This document shows positions 6,588 to 14,827 of a DNA stretch of 64,000 bases, piece by piece. The translations under genes were made by a program, and so were the position numbers. Positions within the stretch are counted from its first letter, which is position 1; the number at the start of each line of letters is the position of its first letter. A model generated the notes under the pieces. That model did no database searches. It was not told the DNA's origin and saw nothing but the letters and a program-made list of their open reading frames with translations. Source of the DNA: Onthovicinus sp900555545 (GTDB lineage: Bacteria; Bacillota; Clostridia; Oscillospirales; Acutalibacteraceae); the NCBI GenBank assembly GCA_949296915.1, contig CASFPX010000001.1, positions 124,001 to 188,000 on the forward strand. The letters run 5' to 3'.

Positions 6588-8759
6588 ATGGAACTGAAAA
6601 TCGCGCTTGCCGGTAACCCGAACTGCGGAAAGACAACTCTGTTTAACGATTTAACCGGTTCCACGCAGTACGTGGGCAACTGGCCCGGCGTCACGGTGGA
6701 GAAAAAAGAGGGCAAGCTGAAAGGACACAAAGACATCATCGTCACCGACCTGCCCGGCATCTACTCCCTGTCACCCTACACGCAGGAGGAGGTTGTCAGC
6801 CGAAATTATTTGCTTGATGAGCATCCGGACGCCGTGATCGATCTGGTGGATGCGACCAATCTGGAGCGCAACCTGTACTTGACCACACAGATCCTGGAAC
6901 TCGGCATCCCAACCGTTATCGCCTTGAATATGATGGATCTGGTGGAGAAAAACGGCGATCAGATCGACGCACGGAAGCTCGGCGAAGCGCTCGGCTGCCA
7001 GGTAATGGAAATCTCCGCCCTCAAGGGGCGCGGCACCAAGGCATTGAGTGCCAAAGCTGTAGAAGTTGCCGCTGACAGGGCGCCTGTCACGCTAAAGACA
7101 GAATTCAGCAAGGAGGTAGAAGATGCGCTCTTGCAGATCCGCACAGTCTTAAAGGATCACTCCGCCGCCTGCGACACGCGCTGGCATGCGATCAAGGCTT
7201 TTGAGCGCGATGAGAAGCTGATGGAAGCGCTCAATCTGCCCGCCGGAACAAAGGTGCAGATCGAGGCGATCATCGCCGCAGTCGAGAAAAAGATGGACGA
7301 CGACGCGGAGAGCATTATCACCAACGAGCGGTACGAGTACGTCGCCTCCGTCATTAAAAAATGCGCCCGCAAGAAAAAGACGGGCTTGACGGCCTCCGAT
7401 AAAATTGATAAGATTGTCACGAACCGCTGGCTGGCGCTGCCGATTTTTGCAGCGGTGATGATCGTTGTGTACTTAATCTCCGTCACTACGCTGGGTACGA
7501 TTGTAACCGATTGGACCAATGACGTCCTTTTTGGCGAATGGATTCAGCCCGGCGTACAGACACTGCTTGAGAATGCGGGTGCGGCCGAATGGCTGACCGG
7601 CCTGATCGTAGATGGAATTATCGCCGGCGTGGGCGCGGTACTCGGTTTTGTCCCGCAGATGTTTATCCTGTTCTTTTTCCTGGCGCTGCTTGAGGACTGC
7701 GGTTACATGGCGCGCGTTGCGTTTATTATGGACCGGATCTTCCGCAAATTCGGCCTCTCCGGCAAGAGCTTTATCCCGCTGCTGATCGCTTCGGGCTGCG
7801 GTGTGCCCGGCGTGATGGCGACCAAGACCATCGAAAACGAAAAGGACCGCCGCATGACGGTTATGACAACCACCTTTATCCCGTGCAGCGCCAAGCTCCC
7901 AATCATCGCGCTGATTGGAGGCGCCCTGATGGGCGGCGCCTGGTGGATTGCCCCGGCTATGTACTTTCTCGGTATCTTTGCCGTTATTATCTCTGGTATT
8001 ATGCTCAAAAAGACCAAGCTGTTCGCCGGGGATCCCGCCCCTTTTATCATGGAACTGCCGCAGTACCACCTCCCGGCGCCTAAGGGCGTGCTGATGCACA
8101 TGTGGGAGCGCGTGCGCTCGTTTATCATCAAGGCCGGCACAGTGATCTTTATTTCCAGCGCGCTGATCTGGTTCCTCCAGTCCTTTGGCGTAACGGATGG
8201 GAAGTTCGGCATGGTTGATGAAAACAGCAGCCTGCTCGCCGCGTTTGGCGGTTTCTTTGATATAATTTTCGCCCCGCTGGGCTTTGGCAACTGGCAGGCA
8301 ACGGTGGCCACAATCTCCGGCCTGATCGCTAAGGAGAATGTGGTGAGTACATTTGGCATATTGTTCGGCTTGGGTGCGGATGTTACGGAGGAGGATCCCG
8401 GCCTGTTGGCAGCCGTCACAGCTATGTTCCCCGGTGTTGCGTCGGCACTGTCCTATCTGGTATTCAATCTTCTGTGCGCGCCGTGCTTTGCGGCAATGGG
8501 AGCGATTAAGCGTCAGATGGCCAGCGCCAAGTGGACGGCCTTGGCCATCGGTTATCAGTGCGTATTCGCCTATGTGATCGCGATGATCATCTACCGCATC
8601 GGCGGCCTGTTCACCGGTGAAGTCGTATTTGCGGGCGCGGACGCTGTATGGGTTGTAATCGCATTCGTTCTGCTGGCAGGAATGCTCTATATGCTCTTCC
8701 GTCCCAACCCGCAGAAGAAAAAGATGCGCGCCGCCGCAAAGGTTACAAACGCTGCATAA
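6588..8759 (+). CDS. feoB: Ferrous iron transport protein B (first system)
   Basis: A 723-residue polytopic membrane protein that imports Fe2+, with an N-terminal GTPase. G1 is GNPNCGKT (9-16), G3 is DLPG (54-57), G4 is NMMD (114-117); NWPGVTV lies in switch I. A helical GDI-like domain follows (about 165-270), then the membrane part from about residue 285 with the two Gate motifs, including ASGCGVPGVMATKT and the paired FIPCSAKLP, and a last helix before a basic tail (NPQKKKMR). Length and order are standard. It is translationally clustered with the two feoA genes and followed by a FeoB-associated Cys-rich protein. Iron-starvation derepression through the operator at 6063-6078 is inferred. 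Confidence 0.97.
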   Translation: MELKIALAGNPNCGKTTLFNDLTGSTQYVGNWPGVTVEKKEGKLKGHKDIIVTDLPGIYSLSPYTQEEVVSRNYLLDEHPDAVIDLVDATNLERNLYLTTQILELGIPTVIALNMMDLVEKNGDQIDARKLGEALGCQVMEISALKGRGTKALSAKAVEVAADRAPVTLKTEFSKEVEDALLQIRTVLKDHSAACDTRWHAIKAFERDEKLMEALNLPAGTKVQIEAIIAAVEKKMDDDAESIITNERYEYVASVIKKCARKKKTGLTASDKIDKIVTNRWLALPIFAAVMIVVYLISVTTLGTIVTDWTNDVLFGEWIQPGVQTLLENAGAAEWLTGLIVDGIIAGVGAVLGFVPQMFILFFFLALLEDCGYMARVAFIMDRIFRKFGLSGKSFIPLLIASGCGVPGVMATKTIENEKDRRMTVMTTTFIPCSAKLPIIALIGGALMGGAWWIAPAMYFLGIFAVIISGIMLKKTKLFAGDPAPFIMELPQYHLPAPKGVLMHMWERVRSFIIKAGTVIFISSALIWFLQSFGVTDGKFGMVDENSSLLAAFGGFFDIIFAPLGFGNWQATVATISGLIAKENVVSTFGILFGLGADVTEEDPGLLAAVTAMFPGVASALSYLVFNLLCAPCFAAMGAIKRQMASAKWTALAIGYQCVFAYVIAMIIYRIGGLFTGEVVFAGADAVWVVIAFVLLAGMLYMLFRPNPQKKKMRAAAKVTNAA

Positions 8760-8795
8760 TCCCCCTGATTACAGGAAAATGAAGAGGTGTTCCAT

Positions 8796-9026
8796 ATGCT
8801 TGAATGGCTGGCCGCACACGCGGCGACAATCATCATTTCGGCAGTCCTGATCGTGCTGCTCGCACTGGCTGTCCGATACATCATCAAAAAGCGCCGGAGC
8901 GGCGGATGTATCGGCTGTGACGCCTGCTCCGGTAAGGAAGGGGGCTGCTCTGCCTGCCGTGGATGCACCTCGCAGGCCGGGCATGAACACCATTGCTCCT
9001 GCCCGGGAGACCGGAATCAATCCTAA
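8796..9026 (+). CDS. FeoB-associated Cys-rich membrane protein
   Basis: A 76-residue protein with one N-terminal membrane helix (AATIIISAVLIVLLALAVRYII), a basic stop-transfer (KKRR) and a short cytoplasmic cysteine cluster (GCIGCDACSG, GCSACRGC, HHCSC). This is the FeoB-associated Cys-rich family, functionally comparable to FeoC-like accessory proteins; binding of iron or an Fe-S cluster by the cysteines is plausible but unproven here. The ATG at 8796 follows AGAGGTG; a GTG at 8787 is also in frame. It is the last gene of the feo operon. Confidence 0.9.
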   Translation: MLEWLAAHAATIIISAVLIVLLALAVRYIIKKRRSGGCIGCDACSGKEGGCSACRGCTSQAGHEHHCSCPGDRNQS

Positions 9027-9032
9027 GATGAC

Positions 9033-9067
9033 CCCGCACCGCAGAATTGCGGTGCGGGAAGTTTTTT
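9033..9067 (+). terminator. Terminator of feo operon 1
   Basis: Perfect 11-bp GC-rich stem CCCGCACCGCA/TGCGGTGCGGG (9033-9043, 9048-9058), GAAT loop, then AAGTTTTTT. Confidence 0.93.
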
Positions 9068-9088
9068 GCCGGAACGCGGTGCGCCGCG

Positions 9089-9117
9089 TTGACAAAACAG
9101 GTTCCGTGTGATAAGAT
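9089..9117 (+). promoter_or_regulatory. Promoter of the flavodiiron gene
   Basis: TTGACA (9089-9094), 17-nt spacer, TAAGAT (9112-9117). The leader to the ATG at 9253 is about 130 nt and AT-rich at first; no known regulatory RNA was recognised. Confidence 0.7.
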
Positions 9118-9252
9118 AAATTGGATTGTGAGAGTTATTCTTAATTTTAAAAATTCAATATCATATCACGCTTTTTTCACATTTTAAGGATATGATAATG
9201 CTGGTACCCGCTCTGTGCGGAACCGGAACCATGATAAAAGTGAGGGATTCCT

Positions 9253-10467
9253 ATGCATTGTGTTAAACAGATCCAGGAGGATCTTTATTGGGTCGGCGGG
9301 ACGGATCGCCGCCTGGCCCTCTTTGAAAATATGTACCCCATCCCGCGCGGTGTCTCCTACAACTCTTACCTGGTGATGGACGAGCAGACCGTCCTGTTGG
9401 ATACCGTCGACCGCGCCGTGTCGGATCTTTTCCTGGAGAATATTGCCCATGTACTCGACGGACAGCCGCTCGACTATCTGATCGTCAACCATATGGAGCC
9501 CGATCACTGCGCCGTCATCGGCGAGCTGCTGCTCCGCTATCCGGCGCTCAAGGTGGTCGGCAACGCCAAGACGATCGCCATGATTAAGCAGTTTTATGAC
9601 TTCGAGGTGGATTCCCACGCAGTGATCGTAAAGGAAGGGGATACGCTCTCCACGGGACAGCACACCTTTACCTTTGTGATGGCGCCGATGGTCCACTGGC
9701 CGGAGGCTATGGTCACCTACGACACTACCCGCAAGATCCTGTACTCGGCCGATGCGTTTGGCACCTTTGGCGCGATGAACGGCAACCTGTATGCGGACGA
9801 GGTTGACTTTGACCGCGACTGGATGGATGACGCACGCCGCTACTATACCAACATTGTCGGTAAATACGGCCCCCAGGTGCAGGCGCTGCTCAAAAAGGCC
9901 GCCGGTCTGGAGATCGCCATGATCTGCCCGCTGCATGGACCGGTCTGGCGTACGGATATCGCCAAATTTGTGGAAAAATACGACCGCTGGAGCAGTTACC
10001 GCCCCGAGGATGCAGCCGTCCTGATCGCATACGGATCCGTCTACGGCCATACCGAAAATGCGGCCAACATCCTGGCCGCCAAGCTGGCCGATTTGGGTAT
10101 CCGGAACATCGCCATGTACGATACCTCCGCCACGCACCCCTCGTACATCCTCTCTGAGGCGTTCCGGTGCAGCCACATCGTGTTCGCCTCCTCCACCTAC
10201 AACAACGGCATTTTCACCTCCATGGAGACACTCCTCGCCGACCTGAAAGCGCACAACTTGCAAAACCGCAAGTTCGCGCTGATCCAGAACGGCACCTGGG
10301 CGCCGGCCTCCGGCAAGCTGATGAGCGAGTTGCTCGCGGGATTCAAGGGCTTTGAGCAGATCGGGGAGACGGTCACGCTCAAATCCGCCGTCAAGCAGGA
10401 GCAGTATCAGGCGCTGAACACACTCGCCGAACAGATCGCCGCCTCCGTCCGGGAGAGTGCAGTCTGA
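9253..10467 (+). CDS. Flavodiiron protein (FprA-type O2/NO reductase)
   Basis: A 404-residue A-type flavodiiron protein that reduces O2 to water, or NO to N2O. The N-terminal metallo-beta-lactamase domain carries the diiron ligands NHMEPDH (79-85), HWPE, SADAFG and CPLHGPVW. The C-terminal flavodoxin domain (from about 255) binds FMN through YGSVYGHTENAA and the SSTYNNG loop. Length and order match clostridial FprA. The rubredoxin gene 78 nt downstream is the usual electron donor, so the pair forms an oxygen-scavenging unit that protects the many O2-sensitive enzymes encoded nearby. It has its own promoter and a shared terminator after rubredoxin. Confidence 0.96.
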   Translation: MHCVKQIQEDLYWVGGTDRRLALFENMYPIPRGVSYNSYLVMDEQTVLLDTVDRAVSDLFLENIAHVLDGQPLDYLIVNHMEPDHCAVIGELLLRYPALKVVGNAKTIAMIKQFYDFEVDSHAVIVKEGDTLSTGQHTFTFVMAPMVHWPEAMVTYDTTRKILYSADAFGTFGAMNGNLYADEVDFDRDWMDDARRYYTNIVGKYGPQVQALLKKAAGLEIAMICPLHGPVWRTDIAKFVEKYDRWSSYRPEDAAVLIAYGSVYGHTENAANILAAKLADLGIRNIAMYDTSATHPSYILSEAFRCSHIVFASSTYNNGIFTSMETLLADLKAHNLQNRKFALIQNGTWAPASGKLMSELLAGFKGFEQIGETVTLKSAVKQEQYQALNTLAEQIAASVRESAV

Positions 10468-10545
10468 CCGAACCTGTATAACACCGCGTAAAATTCATTT
10501 TCGCGGCAATAATAAAATCAAGCAAACGAAAGGAGCAGCTGTACC

Positions 10546-10704
10546 ATGAAAAAATATGTCTGTGAGATCTGCGGCTATGTTTATGATGAGGAGCTCGGCG
10601 ATCCCGATAACGGCATCGCCCCCGGCACCAAGTGGGAGGATCTGCCGGATGATTTTGTCTGCCCGCTCTGCGGCGTGAGCAAGGACAACTTCGCTGAGGA
10701 ATAA
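10546..10704 (+). CDS. Rubredoxin
   Basis: A 52-residue rubredoxin: MKKYVCEICGYVYDEELG opens the protein and CPLCGVSKDNF closes it, so the four iron-ligating cysteines sit in two CxxCG knuckles (about residues 6-9 and 39-42). It is a one-iron electron carrier, here presumably passing electrons to the flavodiiron protein encoded just upstream. The ATG has AAAGGAG 10 nt before it. The gene was too short for simple ORF cut-offs but its sequence is unmistakable. A strong terminator follows immediately. Confidence 0.97.
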   Translation: MKKYVCEICGYVYDEELGDPDNGIAPGTKWEDLPDDFVCPLCGVSKDNFAEE

Positions 10705-10718
10705 TTCCCAAAACACAG

Positions 10719-10748
10719 AATCCCCTGCCCAGTGCAGGGGATTTTTCA
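10719..10748 (+). terminator. Terminator after rubredoxin
   Basis: Perfect 10-bp stem AATCCCCTGC/GCAGGGGATT (10719-10728, 10734-10743), 5-nt loop, followed by a short T run. Confidence 0.85.
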
Positions 10749-10808
10749 TTTAGCACTACATTGTCTGTCCGGCTGATACAATTTGCGCCTGGGGCGGTAC
10801 GTCCCGGG

Positions 10809-12107
10809 CTATTTTAAATCCCCCGTGGCCGGATTGTCGAGCAGTTTCCCGTCCTCATCAAAGCGCGAGCCGTGGCAGGGGCAGTCCCAGGAGTGCTCCT
10901 GCGGGTTCCACTTGAGCGCGCAGCCCAGATGTGGACAGCGCCGCGTGGTCGGCGTGAGAAAATCCACCGCCGTTTCGAATGCGTTTACAGCCAGCTGCGG
11001 GTGCAGGATAGATCGCGACGGCCGGAACACTTCGCCGGCCGGATTCTCCCTCCCACATATCAAGTCGCTCAGGAGTATGGCCGCCGCCATGGCGGAGGTC
11101 ATCCCCCACTTGTTGAATCCAGTTGCCACATAAAAATCCGGTGTGGACGGCGCGTACTGCCCGATGTAGGGGATCCCATCGAGCGTCATACAGTCCTGCG
11201 TGGCCCAATGGGCCACCTCTGCCGCCTGTGGATAGAATTGCCGCGCATCACGGCGCAGCTCCCGCCATCCGCCGCCCTTTTTGCCTGTCCGGTGGCCGCC
11301 GCCGCCAAACAGCAGCAATCCGCCCGCGTTGCGGAAGGAGAGGCCGTTCCCTGATCCGTCGATATACATGCCGTCCACCGGCGCCGCATTTTGGAGCGCC
11401 AGCACATAGGAGCGCGACTGATACAGCTTGGCAGGGTAGAGCCCGTGCTTGTTGATAAAGGGGAAGTGCGTGGCAGCGATGATCTTTTGCGCCGTGATGA
11501 CGCCCGAGGGCGTACGCGCCCGATGGGGCCCGAGCAGTTCGAGCACTGGCGTGTGTTCGTAAATGGGCAGATCCCCGGCGACTGCGCCGATAAATTTGAG
11601 GGGATGGAACTGTGCCTGTCCCGGCACACGGACCGCGCACTTGGCCGCAACGGGGAGGGATACATGCTGCACATATTCCGCCGGATACCGGAGCGCCCGG
11701 TAGGCGCGGACCTCGCGCTCAATTTGGCCGGGATCGTCGAGCGTATACACGTAGGCGTCCCGCTCCTCAAAATCGCAGTCGATCCCGTCACACAGTTCCC
11801 GGTACTTTTCAAGTGCCTGTTGATTGGCCGCCAAATATTGGGCTGCGCGATCCGCCCCATATTTCCGGAGCAGCTTGTCATAGATCAGCCCGTGCTGCAC
11901 GGTGATTTTGGCCGTGGTGTTCTGCGTGACACCTGAACAAATCGTGTCCGCCTCTGCCAGCGCGCAGCCGACATGTTTCTCCCGCAGCAGCAGGGCGCAC
12001 AATATCCCGGCCATCCCGCCGCCGATGATCAGAACATCCGTATGGAGATCGTGCTCCAGCTTTTGAAAGTGCGGCAACTGCGCCGTCTTGGTCCAAAGGA
12101 ATTCCAT
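10809..12107 (-). CDS. FAD-dependent oxidoreductase with C-terminal Rieske domain
   Basis: A 432-residue fusion. The N-terminus is a DAO/GlpO-type flavoprotein: the Rossmann dinucleotide motif DVLIIGGGMAGILCALLL (about 25-42) followed by an acidic strand end, and the FAD-closing ATGFNKWGMTSAMAAA near residue 340. The last about 45 residues form a Rieske [2Fe-2S] site: C391-P-H393 and C409-P-C-H412, followed by GSRFDEDGKLLDNPA. Such 'FAD oxidoreductase plus Rieske' proteins are widespread in Firmicutes but have no established substrate. It converges on the flavodiiron-rubredoxin unit, which suggests a redox or oxygen-stress role (inference). The ATG at 12107 has GAGGTGAG upstream. Confidence 0.93.
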   Translation of the reverse strand: MEFLWTKTAQLPHFQKLEHDLHTDVLIIGGGMAGILCALLLREKHVGCALAEADTICSGVTQNTTAKITVQHGLIYDKLLRKYGADRAAQYLAANQQALEKYRELCDGIDCDFEERDAYVYTLDDPGQIEREVRAYRALRYPAEYVQHVSLPVAAKCAVRVPGQAQFHPLKFIGAVAGDLPIYEHTPVLELLGPHRARTPSGVITAQKIIAATHFPFINKHGLYPAKLYQSRSYVLALQNAAPVDGMYIDGSGNGLSFRNAGGLLLFGGGGHRTGKKGGGWRELRRDARQFYPQAAEVAHWATQDCMTLDGIPYIGQYAPSTPDFYVATGFNKWGMTSAMAAAILLSDLICGRENPAGEVFRPSRSILHPQLAVNAFETAVDFLTPTTRRCPHLGCALKWNPQEHSWDCPCHGSRFDEDGKLLDNPATGDLK

Positions 12108-12248
12108 TCATACTCACCTCATCGGTTAGTATGGCCAAAAAAGAGGCGGCTATTTATGATATAAGAGCGGCTCCGCTTTTTGAGCGAAGCCTCCTGCTTA
12201 AAAATCCATTTTCCATTGTCGCGGTGCACAGGGCGCGGAATCCCAAAC

Positions 12249-12770
12249 TCATATCCGCGGGATCGCCCCGTCCAGCTTGCGCGTGTCGAAGAGCAGCTCA
12301 ATAAAGCTTTTGGCGTACGGAATGAATGTGCCGCCATCGATCATGGCGAGGATGTCCTCTCGCGAAGCCCAGCGGACGGCCTGGACCTCCGATTCCTGGA
12401 GGCGGAGGGCTTCCAAATCTACCTCCCGCTCGACCAGATAGATGTCGTCAAACCCCTCTCCAAAATTGATGGTCAGCTTCGGGCGTTTATCGGAGAGGTC
12501 GAGTTTTAGCCCGATCTCCTCCAGCGTCTCCCGCTCCGCCGCCTGACGGGAGTCCTCCCCGACCACGGCGCTGCCGCCCACGGTGACATCCCACTGATCC
12601 GGCCATCCCTTTTTAAACGGCTGGCGCTGCTGGATCAGCATCTGGCCGCGCGCGTTAAAGATGCACACATGGACGGCCAAGCGGTAAGATCCCGCCGGAA
12701 CGGGATCCCCGCGGCGGTGCGTTTTGCCCATTTTGATCCGGTCCCGGTCGTACAGATCCAAATACTCCAT
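12249..12770 (-). CDS. NUDIX hydrolase (IPP-isomerase-like subfamily)
   Basis: A 173-residue Nudix protein. The Nudix box GSAVVGEDSRQAAERETLEE with following IGL fits GX5EX7REUXEEXGU exactly. The N-terminal MEYLDLYDRDRIKMGKTHRRG resembles the short Nudix proteins (YfcD/Idi-like) that hydrolyse nucleotide-sugar or phosphorylated metabolites. The ATG at 12770 has GGAGAGGG 6 nt upstream; the longer frame from 12833 would overlap bcp. It is the last gene of a three-gene operon (nucleotidyltransferase-bcp-Nudix), 25 nt after bcp. The substrate is unknown. Confidence 0.9.
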   Translation of the reverse strand: MEYLDLYDRDRIKMGKTHRRGDPVPAGSYRLAVHVCIFNARGQMLIQQRQPFKKGWPDQWDVTVGGSAVVGEDSRQAAERETLEEIGLKLDLSDKRPKLTINFGEGFDDIYLVEREVDLEALRLQESEVQAVRWASREDILAMIDGGTFIPYAKSFIELLFDTRKLDGAIPRI

Positions 12771-12795
12771 GAAAATTCCCTCTCCGCTATTTTTC

Positions 12796-13257
12796 TCACG
12801 TGTTGGCGAGATATTCCAGGATCTCCGCGGCATTGGTGCCCGGTTTGGCCTTCTCCCACACCTTTTCGATCGTCCCGTCCGGCCCGATCAGGTACGTGGT
12901 GCGCACCACGCCCATGCTCACCTTGCCGTACAGCTTCTTCTCCTGCCAGACGTCATAGGCCTGAATGGCCTGAAGCTCCGGATCGGAGAGCAGAATGAAT
13001 GGCAGATTGTGTTTTTCCGCAAAGCGCGCGTGGCTCGCCACAGAATCCTTGCTGATCCCGATCACCGGCACCCCCAATGCCTGATAGCGGTCTAACGCGG
13101 CGGCAAAGGCGCAGGCCTGCCGGGTACATCCGGGCGTGTTGTCCTTGGGATAGAAGTAGACGACCACCCGCTTCCCGATAAAATCCTCCAGCGCCACCGT
13201 CTGTCCGTTCTGGTCGGGCAGCGCGAACAGCGGCGCCTTTTCTCCTGCGTGCAGCAT
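12796..13257 (-). CDS. bcp: Thioredoxin-dependent peroxiredoxin, Bcp/PrxQ type
   Basis: A 153-residue atypical 2-Cys peroxiredoxin that reduces H2O2 and organic peroxides. The peroxidatic Cys44 sits in YPKDNTPGCTRQAC and the resolving Cys49 five residues later, the Bcp/PrxQ arrangement. GISKDSVASHARFAEKHNLPF and TYLIGPDGTIEKVW are further family signatures. AGGAGG lies before the ATG. Middle gene of a likely operon: 15 nt after the nucleotidyltransferase and 25 nt before the Nudix gene. It adds peroxide defence to the oxygen-protection genes around it. Confidence 0.96.
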   Translation of the reverse strand: MLHAGEKAPLFALPDQNGQTVALEDFIGKRVVVYFYPKDNTPGCTRQACAFAAALDRYQALGVPVIGISKDSVASHARFAEKHNLPFILLSDPELQAIQAYDVWQEKKLYGKVSMGVVRTTYLIGPDGTIEKVWEKAKPGTNAAEILEYLANT

Positions 13258-13272
13258 GATAAAATTCCTCCT

Positions 13273-13947
13273 TTAAAGTTTTGTCAAATGGTTCAGCGTG
13301 CTCTGACACCAGTCAAACAGCAGCCGGAAGGCGCTGTCCGTATCCCAATCGTCCTGCCCACGGTGCGCGATTGCCCACTGTAAGGCGGTGTGATCCGACC
13401 CCGACAGCCGGGGGAGCAAGTCCTTTTTGGTCCCATAAAAATCCCCCGTACGCAAAAAGTGCAGGTTTTGCAGGATAAAAAACACCTGCTTGTACAGCTC
13501 CGGCAGTGCTTGACGCAGCGTCTGTTCAGGGGCGTGGATCCGGGTATGGCAGAGCCCATGATATAGATTGCCCAGGGATAGCTTGACGTAATTCAGAATA
13601 TCGTCCTGCGTATAGTCCGGCACAAAATTTTGCAGGCTGCCAAAATAGTCGCGCGTGGTGTGCAGCAGATGGCAGATCTCCAGCGGGTTCCAGTGCGCCA
13701 TCTCCGCACGGCCGCAGATAAACCCACAGGCCTTTTCCGGCTCCTCGGTCTGCGCCACCAGGACACGATAGCGCTCCAGATCCTCCGCAGTCAAGCCGTC
13801 CAAAATCACCATCACGTCAATATCGCTCTGCTCAGTCGCCTCGCCGCGCAGATAGCTGCCCTGCAGGCCCACATAGCAGAGCCGGCGTCCGAATGCGCGC
13901 CGGAGTGTATCGGTAAAGGCCGGCAGATATGTTTGTATTTTGATCAT
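13273..13947 (-). CDS. Nucleotidyltransferase-domain protein
   Basis: A 224-residue protein whose N-terminus has the pol-beta superfamily nucleotidyltransferase motif GLQGSYLRGEATEQSDIDVMV (GS, then DxD about 12 residues on). The C-terminal half is helical, similar to HEPN/KNTase-C-like helper domains, with HGLCHTRIHAPEQTLRQALPELYKQ. Members include antibiotic nucleotidyltransferases and toxin-like MNT proteins; nothing visible selects between them. A GGAGGGGG site precedes the ATG. It is the first gene of the operon with bcp and Nudix. Confidence 0.82.
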   Translation of the reverse strand: MIKIQTYLPAFTDTLRRAFGRRLCYVGLQGSYLRGEATEQSDIDVMVILDGLTAEDLERYRVLVAQTEEPEKACGFICGRAEMAHWNPLEICHLLHTTRDYFGSLQNFVPDYTQDDILNYVKLSLGNLYHGLCHTRIHAPEQTLRQALPELYKQVFFILQNLHFLRTGDFYGTKKDLLPRLSGSDHTALQWAIAHRGQDDWDTDSAFRLLFDWCQSTLNHLTKL

Positions 13948-13973
13948 GATCCCCCTCCTTTTTCAGCGAAAGT

Positions 13974-13997
13974 AGAAAAGAGGGCAGCGTTCCGCCC
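13974..13997 (-). terminator. Possible terminator after the acetylesterase gene
   Basis: Imperfect stem AGAAAAG-GGGC/GCCC-TTTTCT (13974-13985, 13994-14003) followed on the minus strand by TCTTTTCTACTTTC. It lies between the esterase stop (14006) and the nucleotidyltransferase start (13947). Confidence 0.5.
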
Positions 13998-14005
13998 CTT
14001 TTCTG

Positions 14006-14797
14006 TCAGAATGATTCTTTTGAGTGGGTAGCAGCCCTGTCCAGATAGATCTGAAAGTACCGTCGGCCCAGTTCCACGCAGCTCTTCCGGGAGAAGTGGA
14101 TGTTATCCTCCGCAGAATTCGCCACAAGGCCGTCGGATTCGGCATACCCGCCCAACGGCAGGGATTCCATCAGCTTCCGCGTGCTCGCGGCGATCTCATA
14201 TGCGCCGGGGTTCAGTTTCATCCAGCCGGGGACCATATTCCCGGCGATAAACGGGACGTGCGCGATGTTTAACCGGTTCTGTGTTTCCGAGATCAGCGTG
14301 TCCAGCAATCCGGCATACGACGCGCCGCTCATTCCACTGATGACATCCGTCTCGCCCTGATGCCACAGGAACGCCTTGATATCATTCTGCGGATTGAGCG
14401 CAAGAACGTGGCGGGCCATCCGGATCATCCGCTCAAACAGGTCTTCACCCACTCCCCAGCGGTGATCGGAAAAGCCCGTCCCGCCTACCGCGGTATTGAG
14501 CAGCATCAGCTTGCGTCCGGGATTCAAAAGCCCCGCCTTTACATATTCCTCGCCAAAGTACAGGCAGAATGACGCCGAAGTGCGGCGGCGGCCGTATTTT
14601 TTGTCGCACGCCAGATGGATGCCCCTGTTTTCCGTGCAGCCATAGATGGGATCGTGCGGTACAAACTGAAAGTCCCTGTCCCCACGGCCGTACCCCTCGG
14701 CGTTCGACTGCCCCGCGATCAGGATGATGTCATAGGGATAGGTTTGAAAAGATTTGTCGGTAATCAGATATCGGCCGCGCTGAAACAGATGGAACAT
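14006..14797 (-). CDS. SGNH hydrolase / sialate O-acetylesterase-like (SASA domain)
   Basis: A 263-residue esterase of the SASA/CE6 family. Block I with the nucleophile serine is LIAGQSNAEGYG (about 26-37), the central GGTGFSDHRWG and FLWHQGETD correspond to blocks III-IV, and EDNIHFSRKSC supplies the Asp/His pair of the triad. The family removes O-acetyl groups from sialic acids or plant polysaccharides. There is no signal peptide, so it is predicted cytosolic. It follows the lipoprotein gene at 14828 by 30 nt and is probably co-transcribed, suggesting a joint role in processing a carbohydrate or glycan (inference). Confidence 0.85.
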   Translation of the reverse strand: MFHLFQRGRYLITDKSFQTYPYDIILIAGQSNAEGYGRGDRDFQFVPHDPIYGCTENRGIHLACDKKYGRRRTSASFCLYFGEEYVKAGLLNPGRKLMLLNTAVGGTGFSDHRWGVGEDLFERMIRMARHVLALNPQNDIKAFLWHQGETDVISGMSGASYAGLLDTLISETQNRLNIAHVPFIAGNMVPGWMKLNPGAYEIAASTRKLMESLPLGGYAESDGLVANSAEDNIHFSRKSCVELGRRYFQIYLDRAATHSKESF

Positions 14798-14827
14798 TTT
14801 ATATCTCCTCTAATGTTGGTTTTGAAT

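Noticed and set aside
9184..10263. 359-codon minus-strand frame opposite the flavodiiron gene
   Set aside because: Shadow of the flavodiiron gene, whose diiron ligands and FMN loop are all intact on the plus strand.
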